DNA from: Teratosphaeria epicoccoides
Lineage: Eukaryota > Ascomycota > Dothideomycetes > Mycosphaerellales > Teratosphaeriaceae
Assembly (NCBI GenBank): GCA_021401465.1
Contig: JADDMT010000142.1
Span: 1 to 64,000, forward strand
Direction: 5' to 3'
Length of the DNA stretch: 64,000 nt
Part shown: piece by piece, positions 20,157 to 31,229 of the stretch
Position numbering within the stretch: the stretch's first letter is position 1
How the letters are laid out: the number at the start of each line of letters is the position of its first letter
Notes under the pieces: model-generated
Told to the model about the DNA's origin: nothing
Seen by the model: only the letters and a program-made list of their open reading frames with translations
Databases searched by the model: none
Program-made: the position numbers and the translations under genes

Positions 20157-23114
20157 ATGAAGCCCTTCAAGGCTCCCATGATCGTGGCGAGGACGTCGTC
20201 TAATGCACAACGACCATCAGTACAGCTTGGCGAGCCACCGGCCAAGAAGAGGCGCATCAGCAGCCATGATCCTGTCGGCGACAGTATCGAAACAATTGCT
20301 GCTGCTGCCAATGTCTTAAAGAGCAGCCAATTCAAGTCAACAGCCAAGAAGCTTCACGCGCCAGTGCAACGAAAGCCTCTGAACGAAGTCAGAAATCTAT
20401 GTAGCTCGCAGAGTGGTGGTGCGCCAGACAGCGGCTACGAAGGCTATTATGCCGTCCTGTGGCGCAAGTTCACTACGAAGAAGCACAAGACGTGGGATGG
20501 TGATGGTGTCCTGTCTGTCTTCGGCGGCTATGCAAATCTACAGGACGTCAGTGGGAGAGAACTTGGCCGGACCGTGTGCAGGGGACCGCTACTTGTCGGC
20601 TCTGAACTTACGGTCGGTGGCAGAGACATCGAGGTTGAGTCGATGATCTCGAAGCAGGACTTCCTGGCTGGTCGGCCATTCTTGGGCGGCATCAAAGCGG
20701 CGCTGCCGCCACCACCATCTCTTAAGGAGATTGACCAGGTCTCGCGCGTCACCAACAAGGCCCAAGCCAGGCATGAGAAGCTGGCTGGGAAGCAGAAGGA
20801 GCGGCTCAGTAAGGAAATCTCTTCAACCAAAGGTACTAGTGCTGGCTTCAAAGCACCGACCATTGGCGATGCCACTGTACAGGCTATAAAGAAGGACCGC
20901 GCGAAGCCCATACCACGCCACAACCCAAATGCCGAGGGTGCCCTGATCATGAAGAGACCTACTACTACCCCAAAAGGCAAACAGATCGTTGATGTCGTTG
21001 TTGATCCCTTAATTGGAAACAAGCTTCGCGAGCATCAGCGCGAGGGCGTTTCCTTCCTGTACGAATGTGTCATGGGCATGAAGGGCTATGATGGTGATGG
21101 CGCCATTCTTGCGGATGAGATGGGCTTGGGCAAAACCCTTCAAACCATCGCTCTGCTCTGGACACTGATGAAGCAGAATCCCATCTGGGAGGGCCCACCG
21201 TTAGTTAGAAAGGCCCTCATTGTCTGTCCCGTCACACTGATCAACAACTGGCGGAAAGAGTTCAACAAATGGCTTGGCAGGGAGCGGATAGGTGTCTTCA
21301 CTCTTGAAGACAACAAAGCTCGCATCACAGACTTCACCAAGGGCAAGATATACAACATCATGATCATCGGCTACGAGAGGTTACAACGAGTCCAGGCCGA
21401 GCTCGCGCAAACCGATGGCATCGACATTGTCATCGCCGATGAAGGCCACCGGATGAAGAAGGCACAAAACAAGGCGGCGCAAGCAATCAAGTCAATTGGG
21501 ACGTCGCGCCGTGTCATTCTCAGCGGAACGCCCATCCAGAACGACCTCGCCGAGTTCCATACAATGGTCGACTTTGTTAATCCTGGTCTGCTTAGCAAGT
21601 ACACCACGTTCAAGAAAGAATTCGAAGGCCCGATTGTGAAGAGTCAACAACCAGGCGCAAGCGCAAAGGATGTCGAGAAAGGCGAGGCTCGCAGTGCAGA
21701 ACTTGCCGATATCACTTCGATGTTCATACTGCGGCGCACAGCTGAGATCTTGTCGAGGTATCTGCCACAGAAGACGGAGTATATTGTTTTCTGCAGACCA
21801 ACCAGCGCACAAGCCTCGGTGTACCGCGATATCATCGGATCTTCGACGTTCAATGCTGCAATGGGAACGCCGGCGATGGCTCTTGAACTTATCATGGTCT
21901 TGAAGAAAGTCTGTAACGACCCGAGACTTTTGCTCAAGAAGGGCGAGAAGGGTGAAGACACCACGCGACCTGAGCTGCTAGAGGGCGTATCTCGCAGCCT
22001 GCTGAAGACGCCCGGTGCAAGTGGCAAGCTGCAGGTACTGGACTCGCTGCTTCACACGATTCGCACGACGACCGATGACAAGGTCGTGCTCGTCAGCAAC
22101 TACACTTCTACAATGGACATCCTGGCCGGTCTGCTGAACTCCTTGTCGTACAGATACCTCCGACTTGACGGCAACACACCAGCAAACAAGCGCCAAGAGC
22201 TCGTCGATCGCTTCAATCGGTCACCGCCCAGCAACTCGTTCGTTTTCCTGCTATCTGCAAAGGCTGGTGGTGTTGGTCTCAATCTCATTGGAGCCTCACG
22301 TCTGATTCTCTTCGACCTCGACTGGAATCCGGCAACTGACCTCCAAGCCATGGCACGCGTGCACAGAGACGGACAGAAGAAGCCTTGTTTCATTTACCGC
22401 CTGCTGATTCAGGGTGCGATTGACGAGAAGATCTTCCAGCGGCAGGTCATGAAGACTGGACTCGCAGACACTATAGTCGATGGTAAGAGTGGCGTCAGTG
22501 GCTTCACGCGTGAGGAGCTGCGCGATCTCTTCACCTTGGACGAAGGGGAAGGATGCCAGACTCACAAGCTGTTGGGCTGCAAGTGTGGAGGCCAAGGTGC
22601 CGTTGCACCATTACCGAATGCCGATCTGCTCGAACGTAATGATCTCGCGGTCCTCGGTGCTCAAGCCAAGGACGGCTTCGTTGAGCTTGATCCTGATATC
22701 AAGACGTTGGATCTGCTCGGATACGACTCAGATGGTGATGCGGTCACCAAGAAGATCTCCAAGTTCAAGACTGGCAACCAGGTCGACTGGAAGGCTCAAG
22801 AAGCTGAGATTGAGCGCAAGAAACGTGAATGCATCGACTCGGCTGGCAAGGCAAAGATGCTGAGCTTGATGCAATACGCTCACTTCGAAACGTCGTTGAT
22901 CCAGCGGGGGCCAAAGAAGGATGTTAAGACCAAGGCGTCGAGCGGCGAAACATTGGACAAAGGCGCTGACAGTGACCAGACTGTGGCGAGTGATCTGCTC
23001 GACCCGAGCGAAGTGGATCCGCTCGAGACTGCGATCGAAGACGATGCTCTCAAGTCGGTGATTCGTGAAGACGGGAAGAGGGTTGGCTTTGTCTTTTCGA
23101 AGTCGAGCACTTGA
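20157..23114 (+). CDS. RDH54: Rdh54/Tid1 DNA repair translocase (Rad54B family)
   Basis: A single-exon SNF2-family ATPase of 985 residues. The basic N-terminus (MKPFKAPM, KKRRIS) is followed by the YYAVLWRKFTTKKHKTWDGDG segment typical of fungal Rdh54 and Rad54B. The first helicase lobe carries ADEMGLGKT (Walker A lysine K326) and ADEGHRMK (D428). The second lobe carries SAKAGGVGLNLIGA and ARVHRDGQKKP. The family moves along duplex DNA, remodels Rad51/Dmc1 filaments and promotes homologous recombination, especially between homologues in meiosis. The DEGH box and the N-terminal segment separate it from Rad26 or chromatin remodellers. Length is close to that of the yeast protein. The C-terminal ~200 residues are charged and less conserved. 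Confidence 0.88.
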   Translation: MKPFKAPMIVARTSSNAQRPSVQLGEPPAKKRRISSHDPVGDSIETIAAAANVLKSSQFKSTAKKLHAPVQRKPLNEVRNLCSSQSGGAPDSGYEGYYAVLWRKFTTKKHKTWDGDGVLSVFGGYANLQDVSGRELGRTVCRGPLLVGSELTVGGRDIEVESMISKQDFLAGRPFLGGIKAALPPPPSLKEIDQVSRVTNKAQARHEKLAGKQKERLSKEISSTKGTSAGFKAPTIGDATVQAIKKDRAKPIPRHNPNAEGALIMKRPTTTPKGKQIVDVVVDPLIGNKLREHQREGVSFLYECVMGMKGYDGDGAILADEMGLGKTLQTIALLWTLMKQNPIWEGPPLVRKALIVCPVTLINNWRKEFNKWLGRERIGVFTLEDNKARITDFTKGKIYNIMIIGYERLQRVQAELAQTDGIDIVIADEGHRMKKAQNKAAQAIKSIGTSRRVILSGTPIQNDLAEFHTMVDFVNPGLLSKYTTFKKEFEGPIVKSQQPGASAKDVEKGEARSAELADITSMFILRRTAEILSRYLPQKTEYIVFCRPTSAQASVYRDIIGSSTFNAAMGTPAMALELIMVLKKVCNDPRLLLKKGEKGEDTTRPELLEGVSRSLLKTPGASGKLQVLDSLLHTIRTTTDDKVVLVSNYTSTMDILAGLLNSLSYRYLRLDGNTPANKRQELVDRFNRSPPSNSFVFLLSAKAGGVGLNLIGASRLILFDLDWNPATDLQAMARVHRDGQKKPCFIYRLLIQGAIDEKIFQRQVMKTGLADTIVDGKSGVSGFTREELRDLFTLDEGEGCQTHKLLGCKCGGQGAVAPLPNADLLERNDLAVLGAQAKDGFVELDPDIKTLDLLGYDSDGDAVTKKISKFKTGNQVDWKAQEAEIERKKRECIDSAGKAKMLSLMQYAHFETSLIQRGPKKDVKTKASSGETLDKGADSDQTVASDLLDPSEVDPLETAIEDDALKSVIREDGKRVGFVFSKSST

Positions 23115-23517
23115 CCTTGCCAAGATGGTTGAGAAGGATCCCTTGTTTGTGGCTTCGGTTGCTGTCGTGTGATCGTAGAAGATCTAGAGATGTACAGCAA
23201 TATTAATGCAGTAAGCACTTGAAGGAGAGAGTGTTCAGATCCAGCATCGTCATCCTGCCCATCCCCTGGATCCGTCGAGCTGCCTCCAGCATGCATCCAT
23301 CATCTCGCGGCCAAAATCCTTCCCGCCACCGTGCAAACATGACATACCACGTGACATTCACTCGACTGAAGCCGAGGCAGATCTTCAGGCTTCTTTAACC
23401 TCGCTTCATCAACGCCGATCGCATAGCAAGCGGTGTCGTAGAGGAAACGACCATACTCAGTAGGTATTCTGTTGTCTCTCGTACATTGCCGCTTCATTCA
23501 TACAGACATTTATCGAA
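23115..23517. other. Intergenic, RDH54 3' end and SDR promoter
   Basis: A short interval with no coding or repeat signal. The dehydrogenase ATG follows at 23518. Confidence 0.5.
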
Positions 23518-24478
23518 ATGTCAGCAAAGGCAGACGTCGATCTCAAGAACTTCGGTGGTCTCTTCCGCCTCGACGGCAAGGTCGCAGTCGTAACTGGTGG
23601 TAGCAGAGGATTGGGTCTTCATGCTGCATCTGGGTAGGAGCACATCCTCAACGCGCTCCAGAGATCAGCCCAATTGACAGCAGCACACAGCCTCCTCCAA
23701 GCCGGCTGCAGCACCGTCTTCATCACCTCCCGCAAAGCCAAAGCCTGCACCGAAGCCGTCGACGCCCTCAATGCCCTCCCCAATGTCCGTGGCCAGGCTA
23801 TTTCTATCCCTGCCGACCTGGCGAAGCCCGGCGAGGTTGAACGATTGGTGAAGGAGGTGGAGAAGCATACGGAGCATGTGGACATTTTGCTCGCCAATGC
23901 GGGAGCGACATGGGGGGCGCCATTTGACGAGCACCCGGAGACGGCGTTCCAGAAGGTCATGGATTTGAATGTCAAGAGCGTGTTTGTGTGTACGCAGAAG
24001 TGAGTACTGCCTGGACCAGATAGGGGGGCTGGAGGACGGGATACGCTGATGCTGTGACAGGTTTGCGCCCATGCTGAGGAAACGGGCGACGCTTGAGGAT
24101 CCGTCCAGGATCGTCATCACCGCCTCGATCGCCGGGATTGGTGTCGGCTCCCTCGGCGCCAACGCGACCTTCGGCTACTCCGCCTCCAAAGCCGCTGCCA
24201 TCCACCTTGGTCGCAACCTGGCAGCTGAGCTCGGCCCACAACACATCCTGACGACTTCGATCTGCCCTGGCTTTTTCCCGACTAAGATGGCGAACGGACT
24301 GATGGAGCTCACCGGCGGCGTTGAGGAGTTGGCCAAGGCGAATCCAAATGGTCGTCTGGGTGTTCCGGAAGATATCGCAGGAACGATTGTGTATCTGTGC
24401 AGCCGTGCGGGAAGCCATGTCAATGGCAGCCACATTGTGCTGGATGGCGGTGCGTTGACAAGAAGTTCGAAGTTGTAG
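23518..24478 (+). CDS. Short-chain dehydrogenase/reductase (SDR)
   Basis: The model is join(23518..23633,23691..23999,24061..24478) and gives 280 residues. The introns (57 and 61 bp) have GTAGGA and GTGAGT donors with ACAG acceptors. They restore the cofactor site TGGSRGLG at the N-terminus joined to HAASGLLQAG. Other classical SDR signatures are NAGATWG, the catalytic Ser in VITASIAG, and YSASKAA with the Tyr/Lys pair. The C-terminal GSHIVLDGGAL closes the fold. The sequence type resembles fungal 3-oxoacyl-ACP reductase/RhlG-like enzymes that use NADP(H). The true substrate is not determinable here. It lies close to RDH54 without an obvious functional link. Confidence 0.85.
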
Positions 24479-26316
24479 ATATGGACGAGCTCATGTTGTA
24501 TATACTGGTATGAATGGCCATGTTGGGGTATGCAAAGCCTCCAAGGTCTAGCGGAAGCTAGGGTCTTGATGGCCTGGATCGCACGTCAGCATATCAGAAA
24601 GCTTACCTATACTCCAGTCCTCGTCCAAAACAAGGCCAGCTACAGGCCAGGGATTGGAACGCGCTGCAGGCGGGGGAACATATTGGGCGGTGCATGGACG
24701 AGTCGCTTGTCGCATGGATAGGAGGACGGACTGCTTTGGCGAGCACGGAGCGCTGACACGCGAGACGGCGACAGGGCGCGAGGTCGAAAACCGAGCATGC
24801 TCCGGCGAAGTCTCGCATTCCACGGCTCCTCAGTCCTACGCGGGCTGCATTCGGGCGATTCTGTGGGCAGGAAACGGGACTGTTCGCCTGAACTGCACGC
24901 ATTGTCAGCTGCGGGAGGAGGATGCACTCACCGACCACGACGCGATCGTTGCCGCCCAGAGAGCTGTGCATTGCACAATGTTGAAGTTCGTCAATCCGAG
25001 CGAGCGCAAGGTATGTCGTCGAGACACCAGATGAGAGATAGTACCTCCCCTGCGCCCTCTACTTATGGAGTGCGAAAGCACTTGCACGAGTGCAGGTTTC
25101 AGATATCATTGCAACCTAAGACGTGTCCCAAAAAGCTCCATCAGACAGCCTGAAGACATTGCAGTGTGGATCAGCCTGTAGCAAACGCTCGCTCTGCTGC
25201 TTGCGCGTTGCGAGACATCGGAGTGAGATTCGTAGTCTCCAAACCACCACTGGTCTCTCAGGTGACATGTGCCAATTTGTTCCATTGCGCGGATGTGTAC
25301 AAGCCTTTGTACGAATCGGCCTCCTTTCAAGCCGTCCTGACCATCTCAGAAGTCTGCTCTGTGTGAGTCCCCTCACGAGTCAAAGCCTCATCCCGCCCAG
25401 CCAGAGACATGGCATTTCTTGAAAATACAACACGAGCTCCTGGGCATTTCCGTCAGTGATGACTGACCACAGCTCTTTCCCGATGCTGGCGTCGCATGAC
25501 TTACATCGAGAGCATTGGAGTGTCAAAATCGAGGTCGCCTTGTACGCTGAGTTGCTGTGGACAGCATAGGAAGCCTGATATTGGAGGCTTAACATGCAGG
25601 AAATCAGCATCGGATTGTCCATTCATTCCGTTTCGCAGGATGTGGGTTTGTTGGAGTCTTTGGACGATGTTGAGCTGAAGACACTGAGGTATGGATTCGA
25701 TCGAGAGCCGTTTGAAGTGTCAGCGAACGGTAGGTGCAAGGAGTGAAGTTGCGGTTACGCAGGGCATCGGCTTTCTGTCGAAAGGACTTGTATTCCATTG
25801 AACCAAGTATGTCTCTCCTCATGACACTGCAGACTGTACCAGGTAGCACTGGATTGGAACACTGAAGCGCCTGTGATCTGAACTTATGCCACAGCGACAT
25901 TTCCTGCTCACATCAACAGGCCTCCATGGATTGGCGAGCACGCATGATCGCAGCAAGATACATTTGGAAATCATAGCATCTGTTACGCTTATGGTTCTGA
26001 TCCGGCTGCTATAGACTACCCAGGTCGCTGAGATGCTGCGACGTTCGTATCTGTTGCGCCGCCGACAATTTCGAAAAACTGTGTCAAATCGGCTTTTGCA
26101 AAGACGCCGCGCAGCATCCAACGACCACCTCTGCAGACCCACGGTACAGACAAGCAGCATGGTTCCGAAGGCTACCATTACTGCCAACCCTTCGGCGGTA
26201 AACAAATCCTGCACGTATGTCAAGAAATTCCTTCGGGGCCATCCAACGGGGGGCTTCAGTGGCGGTAGATAGGAAACTGCCAGGTCTCGAGTAACGTCGC
26301 TCGACGGACTTTCTGA
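24479..26316. other. Gene-poor stretch with short overlapping ORFs
   Basis: Many short frames overlap on both strands without domains. One plus-strand frame at about 25166-25366 has a protein-like composition (around ALRDIGVRFVVSKPPLV) but is short and isolated, and could be a gene fragment. The long minus-strand frame 25819-26790 is Arg/Ser/Leu-rich and looks like a shadow of the decayed plus-strand ORF to its right. Confidence 0.4.
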
Positions 26317-26929
26317 TTGAAAAGCTCTCAGCCCAATGGGCTCGAGACCACGGCCGCTGCAAAGGAGAAGCCAGCATCCAAGAATGTCACCTCTCAAGCT
26401 GGCCATCCGTCGTTTGGTCAGCCGACTGTTCATGCCGCTGCTCAGAGTGAGCATATCAAGAAGAAGGGCACGGCATCTGGGCAGCCAAGCTCCCGCAAGG
26501 CCGGTGCCAGCAAGGTGAACGTTGTAAACGGTCTGAACAAAGAAGGCGAGAAGATTAGCGCGCCAGTCAAGAAGCGCAACGATGGCGACCTCAATGGTGG
26601 CCCTGCGAAAGCGGCAAGATTGGCGATCATGAGCTGAATTGCGCAATGGTGAACGACAGCATGGCGAATGGCAGCAAGCAGATGCCGCCAGGCTGGATAG
26701 CGGAGCGGACAAGGTTGGTGAGTCGAGGCCGGCGGATGGCGAGAGTGTGTTGAAGGATGCCGCGGCAAACGACAGTCGAGAGAGTCCCAAGAACGGCTAG
26801 TTCTGAGCGGGTGCCTGAAACTTGACGGTGGCTTTACTTTGGCGGGCTTTGAAGAGCACCACGAGGACTACTTGGTGAAGCCAGGATATGATGATTGTAT
26901 TGATGATCTTTTTTGATAAGCGACGACGG
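26317..26929 (+). pseudogene. Decayed ORF with frame changes
   Basis: A coding-like plus-strand stretch is broken among three frames. From 26317 one frame reads a Lys/Ala/Ser-rich protein (around SRKAGASKVNVVNGLNKEGE) to about 26620. The signal then continues in another frame (GDHELNCAMVNDSMANGS), then in a third (DKVGESRPADGESVLKDAA) that stops after KNG. A final in-frame piece, FEEHHEDYLVKPGYDDC, ends at about 26916. No GT..AG intron set was found that joins them cleanly, so indel decay is the simplest reading. No family was recognised. Confidence 0.35.
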
Positions 26930-27093
26930 CTGATCCTAGCGTGCTGCTATCTGCGAGGCTGGCTTCTCGACGAGGGTGGCGCTGGCAGCCAGCAGCATGC
27001 AGTCGTGAGTGCGATGTCTTGGCGAGGGATGTAAGAGTATGAGCAGACTTCTTCCAGTACCTGGCCGTGTATCAACAGCACGTGCCGCCCGCC

Positions 27094-27684
27094 TCAGCTG
27101 GCGAGCGCCTTCTCAACCAGTGCTCTGCAGTCGCCCGTCATGGGTATTTGCAACGCGAGATCCTGACCCCGCTTCGACATCTTCACCCACGTTTTCTTCA
27201 AAATCGTGACAATCTTATCCTCATCGTGCTTGTTCTTGAACTCATCAAACTGATCATCCAGAAATACAAGACAAGCAACATCCTCCAGCACCTGCACCTC
27301 CACTTCACCTTGCTTCAAGCCCTCCTTCTCTATCAAGCTGATGCAGCGCTTCACGTCGTCCTCGGAATATCCACATTCCTTCAGGATATCACTGACCTGC
27401 TGAGCCTGCCTCTTCTTAAGATGGCTGCGCCAGCTATGATAGCCGAGCTTCGTCATTGGGAAGCTATCTCTCCTCACTTCCCATCTCCGGAAGTGCTGGC
27501 CACAGACTGCCAGCTTGAGCACGTCTGAAGCATTTGGACATGTCTTAGCCAGATAGGCTTCCATCTGCTCGGCATAATGGGTCTCATAAGGGATTTCCCT
27601 CCCATCGCTGGTTGTGTGCTTGTTTGGGTCCTCGTGGTGGGCTTCGTAGATCTTCTCGCGAGCTTTGCTGAATCTGTCTGCCAT
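27094..27684 (-). CDS. DUF4202 family protein
   Basis: This intronless gene encodes 196 residues, starting at the ATG 27682-27684 (MADRFSKAREKI). An in-frame ATG seven codons upstream is less likely. The sequence shows the DUF4202 pattern: an N-terminal helix with IYEAHHEDPNK, then ETHYAEQMEAYL, LAVCGQHFRRWEV, GYHSWRSHLKK and a C-terminal FLDDQFDEF. The family is widespread in fungi and bacteria. It is often labelled glutamyl-tRNA synthetase in error, because it lacks any aminoacyl-tRNA synthetase core. The conserved His/Arg/Glu residues suggest an HD-like or hydrolase fold, but no reaction is established. Confidence 0.8.
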   Translation of the reverse strand: MADRFSKAREKIYEAHHEDPNKHTTSDGREIPYETHYAEQMEAYLAKTCPNASDVLKLAVCGQHFRRWEVRRDSFPMTKLGYHSWRSHLKKRQAQQVSDILKECGYSEDDVKRCISLIEKEGLKQGEVEVQVLEDVACLVFLDDQFDEFKNKHDEDKIVTILKKTWVKMSKRGQDLALQIPMTGDCRALVEKALAS

Positions 27685-28221
27685 TGCTACGGCAGACACT
27701 AACATTTATGTGGTGTGCGTGACCCTCACGAAGACAAGGCATAGCCCGCTGGACAGTCCCTCAGTGCGGGTGTGTAGTCATCAAGTCGTTCTACCCGACT
27801 TCAATTGGCTGACCAAATCGCACACAACTCTATTCTGACGGAGACAATGTACACTTCACCATAGCAATCCTGAGCGTATACCTTCCATGGATGTTACATG
27901 TGACCCATGAGAGCACAGGTCGAAGCATTAGGAAAAGACCCTCCTACGCCTTGGTCTTAAAAATGATATCAGGGCGAGCTGCAGTCCCATGTCATAGTCA
28001 TTATTGTCCCGAGGCCGAGGGACCAGGGGACTGGCATCGTCAAGCCGAATTCCGGGGGGCAGAAATGATACACATACCGTTAGGTAATGCTACTAGGAAC
28101 CCATTACTCAAGTTTGACGCATGATGGCGGCCGCATTTTCCCTTCTCTGGTGTGAGCTTTGGCTCATGCCCACACAGATCTCGTCCAGTCACCATTTCAG
28201 CACTCGCTTGCCGATGGAACT
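27685..28221. other. Divergent promoter region, DUF4202 / MFS
   Basis: Nothing beyond two divergent promoters can be supported. The interval is slightly AT-richer than neighbouring coding DNA. Confidence 0.5.
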
Positions 28222-29844
28222 ATGAGCACTACAGATGCGCGTGATGACGCAGAAAAGCTGGGAACAGGTCAGCACGACCAACGTTTGGCTTACGCCGAAG
28301 GCACAAATGCTGGTGGCCAAAGGCGACAGCAGGCACTCGGTGGAGGCCTAGACAGCCGGACGACCTCTACTGAGAAAGATGTGACGGTGTTGGACTGGGA
28401 TGGGCCAAATGATCCCGCAAATCCATACAACTGGAGCAAAATGCGCAAATGGCTGGTCACTGGAGCTGCTTTGACGAGCACTTTGCTGGTCCAACTCAAC
28501 GGCACTTCAATCACTGTCGCTGCTCAAGAGCTCAACGCGCAGTTCCGTGTTCTTGACACAGCCCGGTTCAGCAACAGCTACTGGGCCGTGACTAGCTGGA
28601 GTCTTGGTGGAGCCGTATTCATCATCACTGGCATGCCTGTCATGGAAGATACCGGCGTCCGGATGGGGTTCCTGGTGACCTACGTCTTCTTCTTCGTGAT
28701 GATCATCCCGCAGGCTGTGGCACCAAATTATGCAACCTTGATAGTGACGAGATTCTTCTCAGGCGGCGCATCTTCTCTCTTGGCGAATACGATTGCCAGT
28801 GTGGTGCCGGACATTTGGGCTAGCGAGATCTCCAGATCTGTGCCCGTTGGACTATATATCCTCATGTACGAGTTGAGCAGCACAATTGGACCTGTCGTCT
28901 TCGCACCAGTCGTACAGTATCATCTTAGCTGGAGGTGGATCTTCTATATTCAGCTGATTGTGTATGGAGCGCTGTTCCCAATCTTTTGGCTCCTGCTCCA
29001 AGAAACCCGTGGCTCGGTCATCCTCAGACGAAGGGCCAAATTTATTAGAAAGTCCACTGGCAAGCCTGTGTATACTAAGGACGAGTTGACCGCAGCGCCG
29101 CAAGTGCGGACGTTGCTGGACTCCATCGCGAGACCGGCCTATCTACTGTTCACCGAACCTGTTCTGTTCGCAGTTACGCTCTGGTCAGCCTTCAGCTTCG
29201 GCACAGTATTCCTCTTCACTCAATCTACAGCTCAAGTCTTTTCAAGCCTCTATGGCTGGCAGGAGTACAGCACAGGCTACATTCTTGGTGCAGTCGCAAT
29301 CGGCGAGCTGTTCGGCTTCTCGACAACCTTCATGAGCGTTCGCGTATACATCGACTCCGCAAAGCACAATACCGAAAGCCCTGGCAGTCCAATACCCGAG
29401 GCCAGACTTTACGTCAGCGTCGTCTCTGCCTTCATCGGCACGATGGGCGGTATGTTAGTCTATGCCTGGACCAGCTATCCAGACATACCTTGGATAGCAC
29501 CTGCCGTAGGGCTAGCAATGGTCGGCTTTGGCATCCAGGCCGTAGTCACTGCCGCATGTGACTACTGCGCTGATGCCTATGCTGCGTCCGGCTATGCTGG
29601 ATCTGCCATCAGTGCCGTGGCAGCGGGAGAGAACGTCATCGCGGGCGTCCTACCTTTGGCTGCTGCGAGTATGTACACGAATCTCGGCTTCCAGTGGGCT
29701 TCGACGCTTTTAGCATTTCTTGCTTTGCTTCTCACCTTGGCGCCAGTCGCACTCATATGGAAGGGCAAGGAACTTCGTCGGAGGAGTCCATTCATGGCTT
29801 CGGGTGGACAGCTGGCGCAACTGCATTCCGAGACACAGCACTGA
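28222..29844 (+). CDS. MFS transporter, DHA1-type drug/polyamine exporter
   Basis: A single-exon membrane transporter of 540 residues when started at the ATG 28222; an in-frame ATG at 28159 would give 561. The soluble N-terminus contains the WDGPNDPANPYNWS motif that precedes the first helix in fungal DHA1 (TPO/FLU1-like) proton antiporters. About twelve hydrophobic helices follow, with a central cytoplasmic loop around RRRAKFIRKSTGKP. The second half includes AIGELFGF and the C-terminal helices around GVLPLAAASMYTNLGFQWA. The likely role is export of small toxic or metabolic molecules at the plasma membrane. The substrate is unknown. It is not closely flanked by biosynthetic genes. Confidence 0.85.
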   Translation: MSTTDARDDAEKLGTGQHDQRLAYAEGTNAGGQRRQQALGGGLDSRTTSTEKDVTVLDWDGPNDPANPYNWSKMRKWLVTGAALTSTLLVQLNGTSITVAAQELNAQFRVLDTARFSNSYWAVTSWSLGGAVFIITGMPVMEDTGVRMGFLVTYVFFFVMIIPQAVAPNYATLIVTRFFSGGASSLLANTIASVVPDIWASEISRSVPVGLYILMYELSSTIGPVVFAPVVQYHLSWRWIFYIQLIVYGALFPIFWLLLQETRGSVILRRRAKFIRKSTGKPVYTKDELTAAPQVRTLLDSIARPAYLLFTEPVLFAVTLWSAFSFGTVFLFTQSTAQVFSSLYGWQEYSTGYILGAVAIGELFGFSTTFMSVRVYIDSAKHNTESPGSPIPEARLYVSVVSAFIGTMGGMLVYAWTSYPDIPWIAPAVGLAMVGFGIQAVVTAACDYCADAYAASGYAGSAISAVAAGENVIAGVLPLAAASMYTNLGFQWASTLLAFLALLLTLAPVALIWKGKELRRRSPFMASGGQLAQLHSETQH

Positions 29845-30624
29845 AAGTCTGCGTTCGAGCATCTTGGGAAGCACAGCGATGGAGGTCCAAGATGGGTCGA
29901 AAAGCATAGTCACCAGAATTTGCAGTGCCTGAGCTTCGGACAACGCCGCCCCAGTCGCCCACCGGGCAGGAATCCGTCCCGACATGTGTGACTGCCGGGC
30001 TGAATGGTGACCGCCGGCCTAGACACTCGCGAGACCAGAATATAATGCACTTGCATCCGCTTGCCATAGCTGGAACGAGCTCTGCAATCTGGCTAGTGAG
30101 CAGGCAGATTGTGTTAGCTGGGGGTTGCTGTATTCGTCGGAAGAAGAGGATCGCGGGAGCTGGCACATGGATGGCTGCTTGCCGGTCGTTGACACGGCTG
30201 ATGAGGTGCTGCAACGGCCGTTTGATGGATACGAGGAGCAAGATTGGGAGCGTAGTGGCGAGAAGAAACGGGGGCGTGTGGTGGAACGTGCACCTGCCCG
30301 GGGCGTATGTCGAGACGTGGCTAGGGCTCTAGGCATCCACTGGCAGAGTGTTTCCCGTTCTTCAGTCTTTCAAGCGGAGACAGTCAGGCGCTGTTCTGAT
30401 GCCTGGCAAATTGCATCATCATTAGTTCAGCGCGCAGGTGCCTGCCGTTCCTTCCCTGTTTCGACGCACTGTTGCCTGAAACCAAGCGCGAATGCAGGAG
30501 ACCTGACGCATACACCGTGCGCGCATTTGCAGGTCTTATACGCCTACAATCCTCAGACTCTACACGCTTTCCTTCATCCACAATCCATCGACAACTACCA
30601 AACACGGGCAACAAAGCCGTCAAA
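29845..30624. other. Intergenic, promoter of the KGG-repeat gene
   Basis: Overlapping short frames only. The right ~150 bases are pyrimidine-rich and directly precede the con-10-like start codon, as often seen in fungal promoters and leaders. Confidence 0.5.
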
Positions 30625-31229
30625 ATGTCCACCACTGCAGACAACACCAACCGTACACCTTTCCCTCTCCCCTATAAACATCCCGCGTACTAACAACCTC
30701 CACAGCCGGCAACTTCGCCAACCGCCCTACGGCAGAAGTCAAAGCCATCGCCTCCAAAGGCGGCCACGCCTCCCACAGCAGCGGCACCCGCAACATCTCC
30801 TCTACCTCTTCCAAGCACGACACTGCAACTACCACCACTGGCCGCAACCCCGACGGCACTTTCGCAAAAAGCAGCGAAGCCGCCAAGCAAGCTGGCCGTC
30901 ATGGCGGCTTGCACTCCGCCTCCAAAGACGACGATGATAGCGAGAAGAGCAACCACACTGCTACTGCCTCCGCTGGTCGCAACGCCGATGGCACCTTCGT
31001 GAAGGGCAGCGAGGCCGCGAAGCAGGCGGGTCATCTTGGGGGTTTGCATTCGCAATCGGACGCTAATAGTGGCGATGGAGAGGATGGTGAGAAGGAGAAG
31101 GAAGCTGGAGGCGAGAGTGATGTGTCGGACGGTGCTGGTGGAAGGAATGCAGATGGCACGTTCACGAAGGGGTCGGCGGCGGCGGCTGAGGCGGGAAGCA
31201 AGGGTGGCGCGGCGAACGGTGGCAAGTGA
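30625..31229 (+). CDS. con-10: con-10/KGG-repeat stress and conidiation protein
   Basis: The model is join(30625..30652,30706..31229) and gives 183 residues. The 53-bp intron has a GTACAC donor, a perfect TACTAAC branch site and a CACAG acceptor. The mature protein is very hydrophilic and rich in Gly/Ala/Ser/Lys. It opens with GNFANRPTAEVKAIASKGGHAS. Three KGG-type units follow: GRNPDGTFAKSSEAAKQAG, GRNADGTFVKGSEAAKQAG and GRNADGTFTKGS...GSKGG. This is the stress-induced KGG repeat seen in Neurospora con-10 and bacterial GsiB. These proteins are thought to be disordered protectants that accumulate in conidia or during starvation and desiccation. The first coding exon is only 28 bases, easily missed without the branch site. 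Confidence 0.85.

Noticed and set aside
25819..26790. 323-codon minus-strand ORF
   Set aside because: Arg/Ser/Leu/Cys composition without domain and opposite to coding-like plus-strand sequence; treated as a shadow.
18919..29844. Cupin, SDR and MFS as a biosynthetic gene cluster
   Set aside because: They are spread over 11 kb among DNA-repair and unrelated genes, and no polyketide synthase, peptide synthetase, terpene or other core enzyme is present.
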